Origin: a bacterium
Lineage (GTDB): Bacteria > ARS69
Assembly (NCBI GenBank): GCA_025774865.1
Contig: JALGZO010000756.1
Span: 1-23,927 of the forward strand
DNA: 23,927 bases
Reading direction: 5' to 3'
Below are positions 20,901-23,927 of this stretch, one piece after another. The notes below the pieces were generated by a model. The model made no database searches. It was not told the DNA's origin and saw only the letters and a program-made list of their open reading frames with translations. A program made the translations under genes and the position numbers. Positions within the stretch are counted from its first letter, which is position 1. The number at the start of each line of letters is the position of its first letter.

Positions 20901-21326
20901 ATGTTGATGCCGAAGCGGTCGAAGTTCCGCAAGATGCAGAAGGGCCGCATGGGCGGCTCTGCGCACCGAGGTTCCAAACTGGACTTCGGCCAGTACGCGC
21001 TGCAGGCGATGGAGCCGGGTCGGCTCACGAGCCGGCAGATCGAGGCGGCGCGAGTGGCTCTGACGCGTCGCGTGAAGCGAGGCGGCAAGATCTGGATCCG
21101 GGTCTTTCCCGACAAACCCATGACGAAGAAGCCGGCGGAAACGCGCATGGGCAAAGGGAAGGGATCACCGGAGTTCTGGGTGGCGGTGGTGAGGCCGGGG
21201 CGCATCCTGTTCGAGCTCGAAGGAGTGGACCAAGCTCTCGCCAAGGAGGCGATGGAGCTGGCTCGGCACAAGTTGCCGATCAAGACCCGTTTCATCACGC
21301 GAAGCGCTTTCGCGACGGAGCAATAG
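20901..21326 (+). CDS. rplP: 50S ribosomal protein L16 (uL16)
   Basis: A 141-residue L16, which stabilises the A-site tRNA and completes the 50S late in assembly. It begins with [14 protein letters not shown] and contains [25 protein letters not shown], including the Arg that is hydroxylated in E. coli. The ATG at 20901 lies two bases after rpsC. A second ATG at 20907 would give MPKRSKFRK, the more usual N-terminus, so the true start may be six bases later. Confidence 0.96.
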   Translation: MLMPKRSKFRKMQKGRMGGSAHRGSKLDFGQYALQAMEPGRLTSRQIEAARVALTRRVKRGGKIWIRVFPDKPMTKKPAETRMGKGKGSPEFWVAVVRPGRILFELEGVDQALAKEAMELARHKLPIKTRFITRSAFATEQ

Positions 21327-21332
21327 GACGCC

Positions 21333-21548
21333 ATGAAGATCGATGAGATGCGTTCGATGACGGTGGACGAGCTTCGGGCCAAGCTCACTCAGCTCGACGA
21401 GGAGCAGTTCAACCTTCGGTTTCGGCTGACGACTCAGCCGCTGGACGATCCTCTCCAGATCCGCAAGGTGCGCCGCGAGATCGCGCGCGTGAAAACCTTG
21501 ATCCAGGAGAAGGAGATGGAGGCCAGTAGGGCGGAGAAGGTCTCATGA
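21333..21548 (+). CDS. rpmC: 50S ribosomal protein L29 (uL29)
   Basis: A 71-residue L29, a small two-helix protein near the tunnel exit next to L23. The motif [24 protein letters not shown] and the segment [19 protein letters not shown] are typical. The start is six nt after rplP. Its stop overlaps the start of rpsQ in an ATGA arrangement, indicating coupling. Confidence 0.96.
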   Translation: MKIDEMRSMTVDELRAKLTQLDEEQFNLRFRLTTQPLDDPLQIRKVRREIARVKTLIQEKEMEASRAEKVS

Positions 21549-21814
21549 CCATGGAAACGAAATCGAGAGCCAACCGCAAGTCGCGTACCGGTGAGGTCGT
21601 GACAACGGGAGCGGACAAGACGATCGTCGTTGCGATCCGCCACCGCGTTCGGCACCCGCTGTACGGCAAGACCATCAACCGGACGTCGAAGATCATGGTG
21701 CACGACGAGAAGAACGAATGCGCCGTGGGTGACACCGTGCGCGTGATGGAGACGCGACCGCTTTCCAAGAGAAAGCGTTGGCGCTTGGTCGAGACGATCC
21801 GGAAGGCGGACTGA
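21545..21814 (+). CDS. rpsQ: 30S ribosomal protein S17 (uS17)
   Basis: An 89-residue S17, an OB-fold primary rRNA-binding protein of the 30S body. Conserved stretches are [37 protein letters not shown] and [24 protein letters not shown]. The ATG at 21545 overlaps the rpmC stop by four bases. GTAGGGCGGAGAAGG, in the rpmC end, supplies the ribosome binding site. Confidence 0.97.
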   Translation: MTMETKSRANRKSRTGEVVTTGADKTIVVAIRHRVRHPLYGKTINRTSKIMVHDEKNECAVGDTVRVMETRPLSKRKRWRLVETIRKAD

Positions 21815-21824
21815 GGGAGCGGTC

Positions 21825-22193
21825 ATGGTCCAGCAGGAAAGCATCGTGGAGGTCGCGGACAACACCGGCGCCAAGAGCGGATTGGTGATCCGCGTCCTCG
21901 GCGGCACACGGCGGCGATACGCCTCGGTCGGGGACATGGTGGTAATCACGGTGAAGGATGCATTGCCCGGTGGCGCGGTCAAAAAAGGTGAGGTCGTCCG
22001 GGCCGTGGTAGTCCGGACCAAGAAGGAGATCCGTCGGGCGGACGGCTCGTACATCCGTTTCGACCAGAACGCCGCGGTCATCGTGAACGATCAGAGGGAG
22101 CCGCGCGGGACCCGGATCTTCGGACCGGTGGCGCGAGAGCTCCGGGAGCGCCGTTTCATGAAGATCATCTCGCTCGCGCCGGAGGTGGTGTAG
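21825..22193 (+). CDS. rplN: 50S ribosomal protein L14 (uL14)
   Basis: A 122-residue L14 at the subunit interface, where the silencing factor RsfS also binds. It has the full family pattern: [26 protein letters not shown], a central [26 protein letters not shown], and the C-terminal [28 protein letters not shown]. The start is 10 nt after rpsQ behind GGGAGCGG. The rplX start follows its stop with no gap. Confidence 0.97.
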   Translation: MVQQESIVEVADNTGAKSGLVIRVLGGTRRRYASVGDMVVITVKDALPGGAVKKGEVVRAVVVRTKKEIRRADGSYIRFDQNAAVIVNDQREPRGTRIFGPVARELRERRFMKIISLAPEVV

Positions 22194-22514
22194 GTGAAGA
22201 TCAGACGCTTCGATCAGGTGGTCGTCATCTCGGGCGAGGACAAGGGCAAGAAGGGGAAGGTCCTCAAGGTCTTTCCCAAGGTCCAACGCGTGATCGTCGA
22301 GGGAGTGAACTTCATCAAGCGTCACTCACGCGCGCGCCCGGGAGTGCAGTCGGGAATCATCGAGCGGGAGGCGCCGATCCACGTCTCGAACGTGATGCTC
22401 CTCGATCCGGCATCCGGCGAACGGACACGGATTGGACACCACGTTCTGCAGGACGGGAAGCGCCAGAGGGTCGCGAAGAAGTCGGGCGAAGCAGCGCCCG
22501 AGAATGAGGCGTAG
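22194..22514 (+). CDS. rplX: 50S ribosomal protein L24 (uL24)
   Basis: A 106-residue L24, an assembly initiator of the 50S near the tunnel exit. The N-terminal KOW motif is clear ([20 protein letters not shown]), followed by [14 protein letters not shown] and an end rich in Lys, Arg and Ala. It starts at GTG 22194, the base after the rplN TAG; the GGAGGT inside the last codons of rplN (22181-22186) is the ribosome binding site, so translation is coupled. Confidence 0.95.
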   Translation: MKIRRFDQVVVISGEDKGKKGKVLKVFPKVQRVIVEGVNFIKRHSRARPGVQSGIIEREAPIHVSNVMLLDPASGERTRIGHHVLQDGKRQRVAKKSGEAAPENEA

Positions 22515-22516
22515 AG

Positions 22517-23062
22517 ATGCCACCGAGAATCCTGGAAGAGTACCGGCGGGAAACGGCTCCGGCCCTCATGAAGAAGTTCGGGTACAAAAACCCCATGATG
22601 GTGCCCCGGATCACGAAGATCTCGGTGAATGTGGGCGTGGGAGAGGCGAATCAGAGCCCGAATCTGCTCGAGGACGCCGTCCAGACGTTGCGCAAGATCA
22701 CGGGCCAGCAGCCTTCGGTACGCCGCGCCAAGAAGTCGATCGCGAACTTCAAGCTCCGCGAGGGTATGCCCGTCGGAGCCATGGTCACCCTTCGCAAGGC
22801 GCGGATGTGGGAGTTCTACGATCGTCTGATCAACACCGCCATCCCGCAGGTCCGGGACTTCCGCGGCATGTCGCAGAACTGCTTCGACGGTCACGGGAAC
22901 TACACGATCGGGATTCGCGAGCAGATCGTGTTTCCCGAGATCAACATCGACAAGGTGGCGAAGATCCGCGGAATGAACATCTCGATCGTGACCTCGGCCA
23001 AGACGGACGAGGAAGCGCTCGAACTTCTGAAGAGTCTCAACTTCCCGTTCAAGAGAGACTAG
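22517..23062 (+). CDS. rplE: 50S ribosomal protein L5 (uL5)
   Basis: A 181-residue L5, which binds 5S rRNA and forms the B1b bridge to S13. Signatures are [22 protein letters not shown], the block [35 protein letters not shown], and [15 protein letters not shown]. The C-terminal block IFPEI-like [10 protein letters not shown] and [20 protein letters not shown] are present. The length is typical. It starts two bases after rplX. Confidence 0.97.
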   Translation: MPPRILEEYRRETAPALMKKFGYKNPMMVPRITKISVNVGVGEANQSPNLLEDAVQTLRKITGQQPSVRRAKKSIANFKLREGMPVGAMVTLRKARMWEFYDRLINTAIPQVRDFRGMSQNCFDGHGNYTIGIREQIVFPEINIDKVAKIRGMNISIVTSAKTDEEALELLKSLNFPFKRD

Positions 23063-23087
23063 GGAACGAGACAAGAGGAAGGACGCT

Positions 23088-23273
23088 TTGGCAAAGAAAG
23101 CGCTGATAGAGAAGGCGAAGCGCACTCCGAAGTTCAAGGTGCGGAAGTACAACCGTTGCCGTCGTTGCGGACGGCCCCGTGCCTACATCCGGGACTTCGG
23201 ATTGTGCAGGATCTGTTTCAGGGAGCTCGCTCACCTGGGCCAGATTCCGGGGATCGTCAAGGCGAGCTGGTAG
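23088..23273 (+). CDS. rpsN: 30S ribosomal protein S14, zinc-binding type (uS14)
   Basis: A 61-residue S14 of the short zinc-ribbon type (also called type Z), a protein of the 30S head. Four cysteines at residues 24, 27, 40 and 43 form two CxxC pairs: NRCRRCGRP and GLCRICFRE. The C-terminus is [11 protein letters not shown], as is usual. It starts at TTG 23088 behind GAGGAAGG; no ATG or GTG gives the family N-terminus [11 protein letters not shown]. It is the second TTG start among the ribosomal genes here. The zinc form in the spc operon implies reliance on zinc unless a cysteine-free paralogue exists elsewhere. Confidence 0.95.
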   Translation: MAKKALIEKAKRTPKFKVRKYNRCRRCGRPRAYIRDFGLCRICFRELAHLGQIPGIVKASW

Positions 23274-23345
23274 GGCCGGCAGGCCGATCATCTGAGCCGA
23301 GTCCGGGAGCACTCAGCCCTACCCGGCCGGAAGGAGTCGAAGAAC

Positions 23346-23747
23346 ATGTCGATGTCCGATCCGATCGCGGACATGCTGACCAGGATCAGAAACGCAGGGA
23401 GCACGGGGCACAAGCGCGTCGACGTCCCGGCGTCCAAGTTGAAGTTGGAGATCGCACGGATCCTCCAGGACGAGAAGTTCATCGCGAACTACAAGTTCGT
23501 GGATGACGGGGGGCCCCAGGGCGTGATCCGCGTGTACTTGAAGTACACCCCGGACGAGGAGCCCGTGATCACGGGTCTGCAAAGAGTCTCGAAGCCGGGA
23601 CTCCGGCGGTACTGCGGAGCGCAGGGCGTTCCGCGCGTCTTCGGCGGAATGGGGGTCTCCATCCTCTCCACGTCTCGCGGCATCATGACGGGACGGCAAG
23701 CCCAGAAGATGGGCGTCGGCGGCGAGGTCCTTTGCAGCGTCTGGTAG
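23346..23747 (+). CDS. rpsH: 30S ribosomal protein S8 (uS8)
   Basis: A 133-residue S8, which binds the central domain of 16S rRNA early in assembly and represses the spc operon in E. coli. It begins [18 protein letters not shown] and ends with the strongly conserved [26 protein letters not shown]. The start at 23346 lies nine bases after AAGGAG (23331-23336). The 72-nt gap from rpsN is the widest in the spc part; I see no clear S8 operator in it. Confidence 0.97.
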   Translation: MSMSDPIADMLTRIRNAGSTGHKRVDVPASKLKLEIARILQDEKFIANYKFVDDGGPQGVIRVYLKYTPDEEPVITGLQRVSKPGLRRYCGAQGVPRVFGGMGVSILSTSRGIMTGRQAQKMGVGGEVLCSVW

Positions 23748-23760
23748 CGGGAGCGATCTG

Positions 23761-23927
23761 ATGTCGAGAATCGGAAGAATGCCCGTGCCCGTCCCGAGCG
23801 GCGTCACCGTGGCGCTGGCGGACGGTGTTTTGACGGCGAAGGGCCCACTGGGCGAGCTGACGGTCCGGACGCCGGGCGAGATGAGTGTCGTCCTCGACCA
23901 GGAAGAGATCCGGGTGGAGCGACCCTC
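23761..23927 (+). CDS. rplF: 50S ribosomal protein L6 (uL6), 5' part
   Basis: The first 55 codons of L6, which lies near the GTPase-associated centre at the sarcin-ricin loop; the gene runs off the right edge. The N-terminus MSRIGRMPVPVPSGVTVAL and the block LTAKGPLGELTVRTP match the family's start (typical form SRIGKxPIxIPxGV and KGPKGEL). The ATG at 23761 is 13 nt after rpsH behind GGGAGCG. Gene order predicts rplR and rpsE beyond the window. Confidence 0.95.
   Translation, partial: MSRIGRMPVPVPSGVTVALADGVLTAKGPLGELTVRTPGEMSVVLDQEEIRVERP

Overview
This window is a stretch of a high-GC bacterial chromosome (or metagenome-assembled contig). It carries the core transcription/translation supercluster, entirely on the + strand. 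In order it holds: the 3' end of a first tuf gene, tRNA-Trp(CCA), secE, nusG, rplK, rplA, rplJ, rplL, rpoB, rpoC | rpsL, rpsG, fusA, a second tuf | rpsJ, rplC, rplD, rplW, rplB, rpsS, rplV, rpsC, rplP, rpmC, rpsQ, rplN, rplX, rplE, rpsN, rpsH, and the start of rplF. This is the canonical tuf-secE-rplKAJL-rpoBC, str, S10 and spc series, joined without any foreign gene between the blocks. I see no mobile element, CRISPR array, phage gene or accessory system.

Organism: the DNA is GC-rich with C/G-ending codons, and it uses GTG and TTG starts (rpoB, rpoC, rpsC, rplX; rpsL, rpsN). S14 is the short four-cysteine zinc form. RpoB has DVHYTHYGR where E. coli has DVHPTHYGR, and L2 has DHPM where E. coli has DHPH; from memory both resemble the Bacteroidota/FCB side of the tree. 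A high-GC FCB-type lineage (Gemmatimonadota, Eisenbacteria, Krumholzibacteriota or similar) is plausible, but this is a guess that a RpoB/L2 phylogeny must settle.

Layout: 1-496 is the end of tuf, tRNA-Trp and the translocase subunit SecE. 541-3490 is NusG and the L11/L1/L10/L12 stalk genes. 3621-11624 is RNA polymerase beta and beta'. A 433-nt spacer (11625-12057) holds a probable terminator, a striking long-range inverted repeat and a strong sigma70-type promoter for the str operon. 12058-16581 is rpsL-rpsG-fusA-tuf. 16584 to the end is the S10-spc run, with gaps of 0-25 nt except for a 180-nt structured gap before rplB and a 72-nt gap before rpsH.

The genes form one functional block: ribosomal proteins of both subunits, elongation factors EF-Tu and EF-G, RNA polymerase core, the elongation factor NusG that links polymerase and ribosome, and SecE for protein export.

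The main anomaly is in the second tuf. A 17-bp exact tandem duplication (16517-16550) shifts the last codons out of frame and, with no stop in the new frame, fuses EF-Tu to L3 across rpsJ in one 733-codon reading frame. The duplication sits exactly where the two tuf copies stop being identical, which makes an assembly artefact the leading explanation. No clearly novel biological system was found; the best candidates for new biology are structured RNA signals in the spacers.
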